Positions 1 to 6,724 of a stretch of 21,934 nucleotides of DNA are shown here, piece after piece; the first letter of the stretch is position 1; each line of letters starts with the position of its first letter. The stretch spans positions 1-21,934 of the forward strand of contig JAAZHF010000185.1 in assembly GCA_012510865.1 (NCBI GenBank), in the 5' to 3' direction. The notes beneath the pieces are model-generated. The model worked only from the letters and a program-made list of their open reading frames with translations. It did no database searches and was not told where the DNA came from. The DNA is from Gammaproteobacteria bacterium. Lineage in GTDB: Bacteria; Pseudomonadota; Gammaproteobacteria; Xanthomonadales; Xanthomonadaceae. A program made the position numbers and the translations under genes.

Positions 1-2280
1 GAAGAGGACGGCCACCTGTGGTCGATCCGCTATCCCCTGTCCGACGGGCGGAGCTACGAGCACGTCGAGCGCGACGCCGAGGGCAACGAGGTGCTGCGCG
101 AGACGCGCGACTACCTCGTGGTCGCCACCACCCGTCCGGAGACGATGCTCGGCGACACCGCGGCCATGGTGCACCCCGATGATCCGCGCTACGCCGCGCT
201 CGCCGGCGCCTTCGTCGAACTGCCGCTGACCGGCCGCCGCATCCCCGTGATCCGCGACGACTACGTCGACCGCGACTTCGGCACCGGAGTGGTCAAGGTC
301 ACGCCCGCGCACGACTTCAACGACCACGCGGTGGGCCAGCGCCACGGCCTGCCGACGATCAACGTCCTGACCGCCGACGCGCGGATCGTGTCCGACGACG
401 ATGCGATCCCCGCGCACTACCGCGGGCTGGACCGCTACGAGGCGCGCGAAGCGGTGCTCGCCGACCTCACCGCCCAGGGCCTGCTCCTGGAGGCCAGGCC
501 GCACCGCCTGCAGGTCCCGCGCGGCGACCGCACCGGCCAGGTGAGCGAGCCCTGGCTGACCGACCAGTGGTTCGTGCGCATGGACCGGCTGGGGGAGCGG
601 GGCCTCGAGCTCGCCGGGGGCAGCGACGCCGCGGACGGCCAGGGCCGCTTCGTCCCCGGCAACTGGATCAACACCTACCGCCACTGGCTGGGCAACATCC
701 AGGACTGGTGCATCAGCCGCCAGCTCTGGTGGGGCCACCGCATCCCGGCTTGGTACGGCGAGGGCGGCGAGGTCTTCGTCGGCCGCGACGAGGCCGAGGC
801 CCGCGCGAAGGCCGATGCCGCGGGCTACACCGGCGCGCTGGCGCAGGACCCCGACGTGCTGGAGACCTGGTTCTCCTCCGCGCTCTGGCCCTTCAGCACC
901 ATGGGCTGGCCCGACGAGGCCGCGATGCGCGAGCGCGGCTACGACGCCTTCCTGCCGTCCGACGTTCTGGTCACGGGCTTCGACATCATCTTCTTCTGGG
1001 TCGCGCGCATGATCATGGTGACCGACCACCTGACCGGCCGCCTGCCCTTCCGCGACGTCTACGTCACCGGCCTGGTGCGCGACAAGGACGGCCAGAAGAT
1101 GTCGAAGTCGAAGGGCAACATCCTCGACCCGCTGGACATCATCGACGGCATCCCGCTCGACGACCTGGTCGCCAAGCGCACCAGCGGGCTGATGCAGCCG
1201 AAGATGGCGGAGAAGATCGCCAGGGCCACGCGCAAGGAATTCCCCGACGGCATCCCCGCCTTCGGCGCGGACGCGCTCCGCTTCACCATGGCCGCCCTCG
1301 CGGGCCCGGGCCGCGACATCAAGTTCGACCTCGCCCGCGCCGAGGGCTACAAGAACTTCTGCAACAAGCTGTGGAACGCCACCCGCTTCGTGCTGATGAA
1401 CACCGAAGGCGCCGCCGCGATGGCCGGCGAGCCGGCGGCCCGGACGGCGCCGGAGCAGTGGATCCTCGCCCGCCTCGCCGCGGTCACCGCCGAAGCCCAA
1501 TCCCACTTCGCCAGCTACCGCTTCGACCTGCTGTCGCAGTGCCTGTACGAATTCGCCTGGCACGAGTACTGCGACTGGTTCGTCGAACTCGCCAAGCCCG
1601 CGCTCAACGGCGACGACGCGGAGGCCGCGGCCAGCACCCGGCACACCCTGCTGCACGTGCTGGAGCGCCTGCTGTGCCTGCTGCACCCGCTGGTCCCCTT
1701 CGTCACCGAGGAGCTGTGGCAGCAGGTGGCGCCGCGCCTGGGCATCGCGGGCGGAAGCATCATGGCGCGCCGCTACCCGCAGCCCGATGATTTCTCCGGC
1801 CAGGACCACGCCGCGGCCGCCGCCGACGTCGAATGGCTCAAGGCCATGGTCTCGGCCCTGCGCCGGATCCGGAGCGAACTCGGGGTGTCGCCGGCCAGGC
1901 CGGTGCGACTCCTGGTATCCGGCGGCGGCGCCGCGGACGCCGACCGCATCGCGCGCTTCGGCTCCCGGCTCGGCTTCCTGGCCAGGGTCGAGGGGATCGA
2001 GGCGATCGCGGGGGACCCGCCGCCGTCGGCCGCCGCGCTGGTCGGCGAGCTGAACCTGTTCGTCCCGCTGGAAGGCCTGGTCGACCTGGACGCCGAGCGG
2101 GCCCGCCTGGACAAGGAACTCAAGCGGGTCGCGGCCGAACTCGCGAAATCGAAGGGCAAGCTGGCCAGCGACACCTTCGTCAACAACGCACCGGCCGCGG
2201 TGGTCGAACAGGAGCGCACGCGCCTGGCGGACTGGACGGCGCAGCACGAGGCACTCTCCGCCCAGCGCGCCCGCCTGTGA
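1..2280 (+). CDS. valS: Valine--tRNA ligase, 3' part (5' end outside window)
   Basis: Cytoplasmic class I aminoacyl-tRNA synthetase that charges tRNA-Val and hydrolyses mischarged Thr-tRNA. The reading frame is open from base 1, so the gene begins upstream; 759 residues are present against about 950 in the family, and the missing part includes the HIGH motif. Visible parts in order: the CP1 editing segment with TTRPET (bases 127-144), the region ending [10 protein letters not shown] that leads back into the catalytic core, the KMSKS loop (1096-1110, in [10 protein letters not shown]), the anticodon-binding helical domain (about 1450-1800, with [12 protein letters not shown]), and the C-terminal Lys/Glu/Arg-rich coiled-coil tRNA-binding arm (about 2090-2280). 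All are typical of ValRS, with no frameshift. It converges on rimI with a 34-base gap in which no clear terminator was seen. Confidence 0.98.
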   Translation, partial: EEDGHLWSIRYPLSDGRSYEHVERDAEGNEVLRETRDYLVVATTRPETMLGDTAAMVHPDDPRYAALAGAFVELPLTGRRIPVIRDDYVDRDFGTGVVKVTPAHDFNDHAVGQRHGLPTINVLTADARIVSDDDAIPAHYRGLDRYEAREAVLADLTAQGLLLEARPHRLQVPRGDRTGQVSEPWLTDQWFVRMDRLGERGLELAGGSDAADGQGRFVPGNWINTYRHWLGNIQDWCISRQLWWGHRIPAWYGEGGEVFVGRDEAEARAKADAAGYTGALAQDPDVLETWFSSALWPFSTMGWPDEAAMRERGYDAFLPSDVLVTGFDIIFFWVARMIMVTDHLTGRLPFRDVYVTGLVRDKDGQKMSKSKGNILDPLDIIDGIPLDDLVAKRTSGLMQPKMAEKIARATRKEFPDGIPAFGADALRFTMAALAGPGRDIKFDLARAEGYKNFCNKLWNATRFVLMNTEGAAAMAGEPAARTAPEQWILARLAAVTAEAQSHFASYRFDLLSQCLYEFAWHEYCDWFVELAKPALNGDDAEAAASTRHTLLHVLERLLCLLHPLVPFVTEELWQQVAPRLGIAGGSIMARRYPQPDDFSGQDHAAAAADVEWLKAMVSALRRIRSELGVSPARPVRLLVSGGGAADADRIARFGSRLGFLARVEGIEAIAGDPPPSAAALVGELNLFVPLEGLVDLDAERARLDKELKRVAAELAKSKGKLASDTFVNNAPAAVVEQERTRLADWTAQHEALSAQRARL

Positions 2281-2314
2281 CCGGAGGGCGGCCGCGCCCG
2301 CTCCCACGTCCCGC

Positions 2315-2791
2315 TCAGGGGTCCAGGAGCTCCATCGCCATCACGATCGCGTCCTCGCGGCCGGAATCGGCCGGGTAATAGCGCGGCCGCCGGCCGATCT
2401 CGTTGAAGCCCTCGTCCTGGTACAGGGCGATCGCCACCGGGTTCGAGGGCCGGACCTCCAGGTAGACGCGGCGGGCGCCGCGGCCGCGGGCGGCGTCCAC
2501 CATCGACCGCAGCAGCGCGCGGCCGTAGCCGCGGCCCTGGCGCGAGGGATCGATGCAGATGTTGAGCACGTGCGCCTCGCCGGCGGCCACGCTGAGCACG
2601 CCGTGGCCGATGAAGGCGCCGCCCTCGAGCAGGACCCACGCCGGATAGCCCGCGTGCAGGCAGTCGCGGAAGATGCCGATCGACCAGGGCCAGGGGTAGG
2701 CCCGTCGCTCGACCACGAGCACCGAGTCCAGGTCGGCCTCGCGCATCGGCCGCATGACCGGACGCGCCGCCCCGGCCACCGCCGCGCTCAT
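2315..2791 (-). CDS. rimI: Ribosomal protein S18 alanine N-acetyltransferase (GNAT)
   Basis: GNAT-fold enzyme that acetylates the N-terminal alanine of ribosomal protein S18 using acetyl-CoA. The protein has 158 residues (E. coli RimI has 148). The acetyl-CoA pyrophosphate loop RQGRGYG is at residues 84-90. It is followed by the conserved stretch YLEVRPSNPVAIALYQDEGF (110-129), which carries the Glu and Tyr expected at the active site, and the N-terminal WPW resembles the RimI substrate loop. The ATG at 2791 is chosen because it overlaps the TGA of the upstream holD-like gene (ATGA), giving translational coupling; the frame stays open upstream, but that part is the shadow of its neighbour. 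An ATG 12 codons further in (MRPMREAD) is an alternative start. It is the last gene of the leftward pssA operon. Confidence 0.93.
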   Translation of the reverse strand: MSAAVAGAARPVMRPMREADLDSVLVVERRAYPWPWSIGIFRDCLHAGYPAWVLLEGGAFIGHGVLSVAAGEAHVLNICIDPSRQGRGYGRALLRSMVDAARGRGARRVYLEVRPSNPVAIALYQDEGFNEIGRRPRYYPADSGREDAIVMAMELLDP

Positions 2792-3063
2792 CCCGCGGCG
2801 CCCCCGCGGCGCAGTGCCCGCAGCCGCGGCCACAGCGCGCGCTTGGCAGCCGGCTCGGCCCGCAGGCGGGCCAGCGGCGGGAGCCCGCGCAGGAGCGCGG
2901 CCGCGTCGGCGTCGTCGGGCCGGCGGCCGGCCGCGCGCAGCAGGGCGTGCGCCAGCGGGTCGTCGGGCACCACCTCGCCCGCGCGCGGAGCGCACGCGTA
3001 GACGCGGTGGCCCATCGCCTCCAGCGCCTCGCGCTGCCAGGGGTCCCATGCCAGTGCGCTCAC
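2788..3063 (-). CDS. holD: Small HolD-like protein (putative DNA polymerase III psi subunit)
   Basis: A 91-residue protein starting at a GTG that overlaps the pssA stop codon (GTGA). A GGGGGA Shine-Dalgarno-like run lies 6 bases before the start, and the gene ends in an ATGA overlap with rimI. In E. coli the gene directly upstream of rimI is holD, encoding psi, which bridges the clamp loader to the chi subunit and SSB. Residues about 5-22 (WDPWQREALEAMGHRVYA) fit the N-terminal chi-binding segment of psi. The C-terminal part LRAEPAAKRALWPRLRAL (about 67-84) resembles, from memory, LRANPTARAALWQQI near the end of E. coli HolD. It is clearly shorter than E. coli psi (about 137 residues), and the middle is compressed. 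Synteny plus both end motifs supports the call, but similarity is weak and automatic pipelines may call it hypothetical. Confidence 0.62.
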   Translation of the reverse strand: MSALAWDPWQREALEAMGHRVYACAPRAGEVVPDDPLAHALLRAAGRRPDDADAAALLRGLPPLARLRAEPAAKRALWPRLRALRRGGAAG

Positions 3064-3833
3064 GCGGCGTCCCCCGCACGGCGCCCGCGCAGCCGCCAGA
3101 GCCAGCCCACCGGCCCCGACAGGGCATAGGCGCCGAGCACGGCGAGGAGCGTCTTGGGCGGGTCGATCCACAGCGCGATCAGCGCCGCCACCACCAGCAG
3201 CAGCGCGAAGAACGGCACCCGGTCGGAGCCCGGGCCGCTGCCGCTGCCCTTGAAGCTGGTGTAGCGGAACTGGCTGACCATCAGCAGGCCCGACGCCACC
3301 GTGATCGCCAGCGCGGCGTAGCGCAGCGACTCGCCGCTCAGGTCCAGGCTGTGGAAGGTCCACACCGAGCTCGCCATGATCCCGGCCGCGGCGGGACTGG
3401 CCAGGCCGATGAACCAGCGCTTGTCGACCTTGCCCACCTGGCTGTTGAACCGGGCCAGCCGCAGGGCCGCGCATGCGGCGTACAGGAACGCCGCGAGCCA
3501 GCCGATCTTGCCGAGCGTGTTGCCGTCGAGCTTCATCGCCACCAGCGACCAGTGGTACATCACCAGGGCCGGCGCCATGCCGAAGCTGACCAGGTCCGCC
3601 AGCGAGTCGTACTGCACGCCGAACTCGCTCTGGGTGTTCGTGAGCCGCGCCACGCGGCCGTCGAGTCCGTCCAGGATCGCGGCCACGAAGATGGCGATGC
3701 AGGCCGCCTCGGTGCGGCCCTGGGACGCGGCGATGATGGCGAAGAAACCGGCGAACAGGCCGCCAGTGGTGAACAGGTTCGGCAGCAGGTAGATGCCGCG
3801 GCCGCGGCGAGCCAGGGGCGGTTGTTCGTCCAT
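3060..3833 (-). CDS. pssA: CDP-diacylglycerol--serine O-phosphatidyltransferase
   Basis: Integral membrane CDP-alcohol phosphatidyltransferase that makes phosphatidylserine, the precursor of phosphatidylethanolamine, from CDP-diacylglycerol and serine. The family signature D-x2-D-G-x2-A-R-x8-G-x3-D-x3-D is complete at residues 55-80 (D55, D58, G59, A62, R63, G72, D76, D80). Several hydrophobic helices follow, ending in a basic tail. The length of 257 residues fits the membrane-type (type II) PssA rather than the larger peripheral E. coli enzyme. The start at 3833 (MDEQPPLARRGRG) is chosen because the basic N-terminus followed by YLLPNLFT is the family pattern; the longer upstream frame is low-complexity shadow. 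No good ribosome-binding site is visible. It is the first gene of the operon pssA > holD-like > rimI and is divergent from the DUF4124 gene. Confidence 0.95.
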   Translation of the reverse strand: MDEQPPLARRGRGIYLLPNLFTTGGLFAGFFAIIAASQGRTEAACIAIFVAAILDGLDGRVARLTNTQSEFGVQYDSLADLVSFGMAPALVMYHWSLVAMKLDGNTLGKIGWLAAFLYAACAALRLARFNSQVGKVDKRWFIGLASPAAAGIMASSVWTFHSLDLSGESLRYAALAITVASGLLMVSQFRYTSFKGSGSGPGSDRVPFFALLLVVAALIALWIDPPKTLLAVLGAYALSGPVGWLWRLRGRRAGDAA

Positions 3834-3904
3834 GCCGGCAAGTGTACCCGCGCGGGCGTCCCGCGCCGCGGCCTGCGGACGGTCACGGAACCGGCCGCCC
3901 GCGC

Positions 3905-3933
3905 TTGCGCCGGCCTGCCGCGGGTGCTGCAAT
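3905..3933 (+). promoter_or_regulatory. Candidate promoter for the DUF4124 gene
   Basis: TTGCGC (3905-3910) and TGCAAT (3928-3933) are separated by exactly 17 bases, and TG at 3925-3926 makes an extended -10. The hexamer ends 33 bases before the ATG at 3967. The match to the sigma-70 consensus is moderate (3/6 and 4/6), so this is a plausible prediction only. Confidence 0.4.
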
Positions 3934-3966
3934 CAGGGCCCCACGCCCCGAGAGGCAGGAGTCCGC

Positions 3967-4347
3967 ATGCACCGCTTCGTCCTAGGCGCCATCGTGGCGT
4001 TCGCCGCAGTCCCGGCATTCGCCCAGCAGACCGCGGGCGAGGTCTACCAGTGGACCGACGCCAACGGCGTCACCCATTACTCGCAGACGCCGCCCGAGCA
4101 GGGCCGCTACGAGCATCGCCTGATCACGTCCTCCGGCGCCGCCGCACCGGTTTCCACGGCTCCGGAGGCGCCCGCGAACCCGCACTGCGCGACGGCGCGC
4201 GCCAACATCGCGATCCTCCAGGGCGAAGGCGACGTGCAGCACGACACCGATGGCGACGGCGAGCCGGACACGGTCCTCGACGCCACGCAGCGCGCTGCGC
4301 AGCTCGAGCTGGCCCAGGCCGCCGCGAAGGCCTACTGCACGCCCTGA
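3967..4347 (+). CDS. Secreted DUF4124-domain protein
   Basis: A 126-residue exported protein of unknown function. Residues 1-19 form a clear Sec signal peptide (MHRFVLGAIVAFAAVPAFA, cleaved before QQ). The DUF4124 core follows at about 26-43 (VYQWTDANGVTHYSQTPP), a small beta module common in gammaproteobacterial envelope proteins. The C-terminal half contains two cysteines (74 and 124) that could form a disulfide. It also has an Asp-rich loop at 93-101 with D93, D95, D97 and D101, similar to calcium-binding DxDxDG loops. The start is fixed by AGGAG at 3957-3961, five bases before the ATG, and by the signal peptide. It stands alone between divergent pssA and proS. Calcium binding is inferred from pattern only. 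Confidence 0.85.
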   Translation: MHRFVLGAIVAFAAVPAFAQQTAGEVYQWTDANGVTHYSQTPPEQGRYEHRLITSSGAAAPVSTAPEAPANPHCATARANIAILQGEGDVQHDTDGDGEPDTVLDATQRAAQLELAQAAAKAYCTP

Positions 4348-4394
4348 CGCGCGCCGCCACGCGGGGCGGACGCGGGCGGCGGGTGCGTGCTGCA

Positions 4395-4417
4395 TGGCAC
4401 AATCAGCGGCCGTGCCA
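4395..4417 (+). promoter_or_regulatory. Extended -10 and inverted repeat ahead of proS
   Basis: TG-G-CACAAT (4395-4403) reads as an extended -10 ending 34 bases before the proS start, with no recognisable -35. The same stretch begins an inverted repeat, TGGCAC (4395-4400) and GTGCCA (4412-4417), with an 11-base spacer. It could be an operator or a leader hairpin. No T-box or known riboswitch pattern was recognised. Confidence 0.33.
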
Positions 4418-4437
4418 CCAGACCGATGAAGCCGCCG

Positions 4438-6171
4438 ATGCGCCTGTCGCAGTTCCACCTCCACACTGAAAAGGAAACCCCGGCCGAGGCCGAGCTGGTC
4501 AGCCACACGCTGATGCTCAAGGCGGGGATGATCCGCAAGCTCGCCGCCGGCATCTACACCTGGTCGCCGCTGGGCCTGCGCGTGCTGCGCAAGGTCGAGG
4601 CCGTGGTGCGCGAGGAAATGGATGCCGCCGGCGCGATCGAGCTGCTGATGCCGGCGATCCAGCCGCGCGAGCTCTGGGAGGAGACCGGGCGCTGGGAGAA
4701 GTTCGGCGGCCAGCTGCTGAAGATCCGCGACCGCAAGGACGCCGAGTACGCCTACGGCCCCACGCACGAGGAGGTCGTCACCGACTTCGCGCGCCACGAG
4801 CTGTCGAGCTACCGCCAGCTGCCGGTCACCTTCTACCAGGTGCAGACCAAGTTCCGCGACGAGATCCGGCCGCGCTTCGGGGTGATGCGTGCGCGCGAGT
4901 TCCTGATGAAGGACGCCTATTCCTTCGACATCGACGCCGAGGGCATGGCCGCGTCCTACGCCAGGATGCACGACGCCTATACCCGCATCTTCACCCGCCT
5001 GGGCCTGCGCTTCCGCGCGGTGCTCGCCGACACCGGCGCGATCGGCGGCGACGCCTCGCAGGAATTCCACGTGCTGGCCGATTCCGGCGAGGACCGGATC
5101 GCGTGGTCCGACACCGGACGCGACGACGCGGCCGGCTACGCCGCCAACGTGGAGACCGCGCGCGCCGCCGCGCCCGGGCCGCGTCCCGCCGCGACCGAAG
5201 CCATGCGCACCGTCGACACGCCCACGCAAACCACCTGCGAGGCGGTGGCGGAGCTGATGGGCATCCCGCTGGCGCGCACCGTGAAGTCGGTGGCGCTCAT
5301 GGGCCACGACGCCGACGGCGCGCCGCAGTTCGTGCTGGCGCTGGTCCGCGGCGACCACGAGGCCAACGAGATCAAGCTCGGCAAGGTCGAGGGCCTGGGC
5401 GGATCGCGCATGGCCACCGAGGCCGAGATCCTCGAACACCTGGGCAGCCGCCCCGGGTTCCTGGGTCCGGTGTCCCCGGCCAGGCCGGTGCGCGTGGTCG
5501 CCGACCTCGAGGTCGCCGCGATGGCCGACTTCGTGGTCGGCGCGAACCGCGCGGGCGAGCACCTGGCCGGCGTCAACTGGGGCCGCGACCTGCCCGAGCC
5601 CGACACCGTGGCCGACATCCGCAGCGTGGTCGAGGGCGACCGCGCCGAGGATGGCGGGACGCTGCGCATCATGCGCGGCATCGAGGTGGGCCACATCTTC
5701 CAGCTCGGCCGCAAGTACGCCGAGGCGATGGGCTGCACCGTGCTCGACGCCGCCGGCAAGGCCGCGGTGCCGATGATGGGCTGCTACGGCATCGGCGTCT
5801 CGCGCATCGTCGCGGCCGCCATCGAGCAGAACCACGACGACGCCGGGATCGCCTGGCCCGAGGCGATGGCGCCGTGGACGGTGGCGGTGTGCGTGATCAA
5901 CCCGAAGAACGACCCCGTCGTGGCCGAAGCCGCCACCGCGCTGCACGACGAACTAGCCGCGCGCGGCGTGGACGTGGTGCTCGACGACCGCGGCCTGCGG
6001 CCGGGGCCGATGTTCGCGGACATGGAGCTGATCGGCATCCCGCACCGCGTGGTGGTCTCGGGCCGCGGCCTCGACGCCGGCACCTTCGAATACCGCGCCC
6101 GCAGCGCGGGCGAGGCCGAGCACCTCGACCGCGCGGCCCTTCTGGCCCGCCTCGCCGGCAATCAGCGGTAA
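4438..6171 (+). CDS. proS: Proline--tRNA ligase (bacterial type with editing domain)
   Basis: Class II aminoacyl-tRNA synthetase that charges tRNA-Pro and edits mischarged Ala-tRNA. The protein has 577 residues (E. coli ProRS has 572). The N-terminus [19 protein letters not shown] matches the family and fixes the start at 4438; an in-frame ATG four codons upstream and a longer extension look unlikely. Class II motif 2 lies around residues 137-160 ([19 protein letters not shown]) and motif 3 around 448-456 (GCYGIGVSR). Between them, at about 225-395, is the INS editing insertion related to YbaK, with [10 protein letters not shown] carrying the expected lysine. The C-terminal anticodon-binding domain begins near [13 protein letters not shown]. 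The gene is intact. It lies between the DUF4124 gene and the H-NS gene, each of which appears to have its own promoter. Confidence 0.98.
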   Translation: MRLSQFHLHTEKETPAEAELVSHTLMLKAGMIRKLAAGIYTWSPLGLRVLRKVEAVVREEMDAAGAIELLMPAIQPRELWEETGRWEKFGGQLLKIRDRKDAEYAYGPTHEEVVTDFARHELSSYRQLPVTFYQVQTKFRDEIRPRFGVMRAREFLMKDAYSFDIDAEGMAASYARMHDAYTRIFTRLGLRFRAVLADTGAIGGDASQEFHVLADSGEDRIAWSDTGRDDAAGYAANVETARAAAPGPRPAATEAMRTVDTPTQTTCEAVAELMGIPLARTVKSVALMGHDADGAPQFVLALVRGDHEANEIKLGKVEGLGGSRMATEAEILEHLGSRPGFLGPVSPARPVRVVADLEVAAMADFVVGANRAGEHLAGVNWGRDLPEPDTVADIRSVVEGDRAEDGGTLRIMRGIEVGHIFQLGRKYAEAMGCTVLDAAGKAAVPMMGCYGIGVSRIVAAAIEQNHDDAGIAWPEAMAPWTVAVCVINPKNDPVVAEAATALHDELAARGVDVVLDDRGLRPGPMFADMELIGIPHRVVVSGRGLDAGTFEYRARSAGEAEHLDRAALLARLAGNQR

Positions 6172-6174
6172 TAC

Positions 6175-6190
6175 CCGGAGATATCCCCGG
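6175..6190. repeat. 16-bp imperfect palindrome just after proS
   Basis: CCGGAGATATCCCCGG, centred on GATATC, is self-complementary at 14 of 16 positions. It begins 4 bases after the proS stop codon, at the upstream edge of the AT-richer H-NS promoter region. It could be a protein-binding site. It has no T tract, so it is not an obvious terminator. Confidence 0.35.
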
Positions 6191-6289
6191 CGATTATCGA
6201 CGAGCCCATCCACCCATTTTGCCGCCCGGCCCGCGGACGATTATCATCCCCCTTCCCCCGCCGACCGTGGCGGGACCCCCTGATAATCG
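6191..6289. promoter_or_regulatory. Three CGATTATC octamers upstream of the H-NS gene
   Basis: The octamer CGATTATC occurs at 6191-6198 and 6238-6245 on the + strand and inverted (GATAATCG) at 6282-6289. The second copy overlaps the predicted -10, and the third touches the GGAG ribosome-binding site. Three exact copies within 99 bases of a GC-rich genome look like binding sites. H-NS autoregulation is the first hypothesis, because AT-rich steps of this kind suit H-NS-type minor-groove binding. Confidence 0.55.
6219..6247 (+). promoter_or_regulatory. Candidate sigma-70 promoter of the H-NS gene
   Basis: TTGCCG (6219-6224), a 17-base spacer and TATCAT (6242-6247) match the consensus at 4/6 and 5/6, the best promoter match in the window. 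It ends 50 bases before the ATG at 6298. One CGATTATC copy overlaps the -10, as expected for a repressor site. Confidence 0.5.
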
Positions 6290-6297
6290 GAGCAACC

Positions 6298-6660
6298 ATG
6301 CCCGTTGACCTCACCACCCTGTCCCCCAGGGAGCTTGATGCGCTGATCACCAAGGCGAAGAAGCGCAAGACCACGCTCAAGAAGCGCAAGCCCATCGCCA
6401 CCGTGCGCGCCCGCCTGAAGGCCGCGGCCACGGCCGAGGGCTATACCATCGAGGAGCTGTTCGGCACCTCCGGCGGCGGCGCGGCCCGCGCCACCACGGC
6501 GGCCAAGGCACCGCGCAAGACGGGCAAGGTCCCGCCGAAGTACCGCAATCCGGAGAATCCGGCCGAAACCTGGACCGGCCGCGGCAAGCAGCCGCGCTGG
6601 CTGGCGGCGCAGGTCGCCGGGCGGAAGAAGGTTGAGGATTTGCTGATCGCGAAGGAATGA
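6298..6660 (+). CDS. H-NS family nucleoid-associated protein (Xanthomonas type)
   Basis: A small basic DNA-binding protein of 120 residues that probably compacts DNA and silences AT-rich or acquired genes. The C-terminal H-NS DNA-binding domain is clear at about 81-105: PPKYRNPENPAETWTGRGKQP, with the TWTGRGKQP loop that enters the minor groove. The N-terminal part (1-55, LSPRELDALITKAKKR then ARLKAAATAEGYTIEELFG) is the oligomerisation helix region. An Ala/Thr/Gly/Lys-rich flexible linker lies at about 56-80. The start is set by GGAG at 6289-6292, five bases before the ATG. It is expressed alone, from an AT-richer 126-base promoter region containing repeated octamers, and is followed by a REP-like hairpin. 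The family is certain; the exact paralogue name is not. Confidence 0.93.
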   Translation: MPVDLTTLSPRELDALITKAKKRKTTLKKRKPIATVRARLKAAATAEGYTIEELFGTSGGGAARATTAAKAPRKTGKVPPKYRNPENPAETWTGRGKQPRWLAAQVAGRKKVEDLLIAKE

Positions 6661-6674
6661 CCCCAGCCGCGTGA

Positions 6675-6724
6675 ACAGCTGCCGCACGGCTGTCGCCGGG
6701 CGGCACTCCGGCGCCCGGCGCTAC
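6675..6724 (-). repeat. GTAG-type REP-like double hairpin between convergent genes
   Basis: Read on the minus strand, the element starts with GTAG (6724-6721). It continues as a perfect 9-bp stem, CGCCGGGCG (6694-6702) against CGCCCGGCG (6712-6720), with a 9-base loop. A weaker hairpin follows directly, ACAGC (6675-6679) against GCTGT (6689-6693). GTAG plus a GC-rich stem is the hallmark of REP/SMAG repeats in Stenotrophomonas and relatives. It lies 14 bases past the H-NS stop, and its GTAG contains the TAG stop of the convergent exporter gene. It could act as a two-way transcription terminator or mRNA stabiliser, although no T tract is present. Confidence 0.6.

Noticed and set aside
567..1790. 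A 407-codon + frame within valS
   Set aside because: Arg/Pro/His-rich out-of-frame reading of valS without any domain.
2281..2314. Terminator between convergent valS and rimI
   Set aside because: The 34-base gap is GC-rich but no convincing stem-loop was found.
3834..3932. N-terminal extension of pssA by 33 codons
   Set aside because: The extension is low-complexity, overlaps the candidate promoter of the divergent gene, and the family N-terminus fits the ATG at 3833.
3982..5946. A 654-codon minus-strand open frame opposite proS
   Set aside because: His/Gly/Ala-rich antisense shadow of proS, whose family motifs are all in the + frame.
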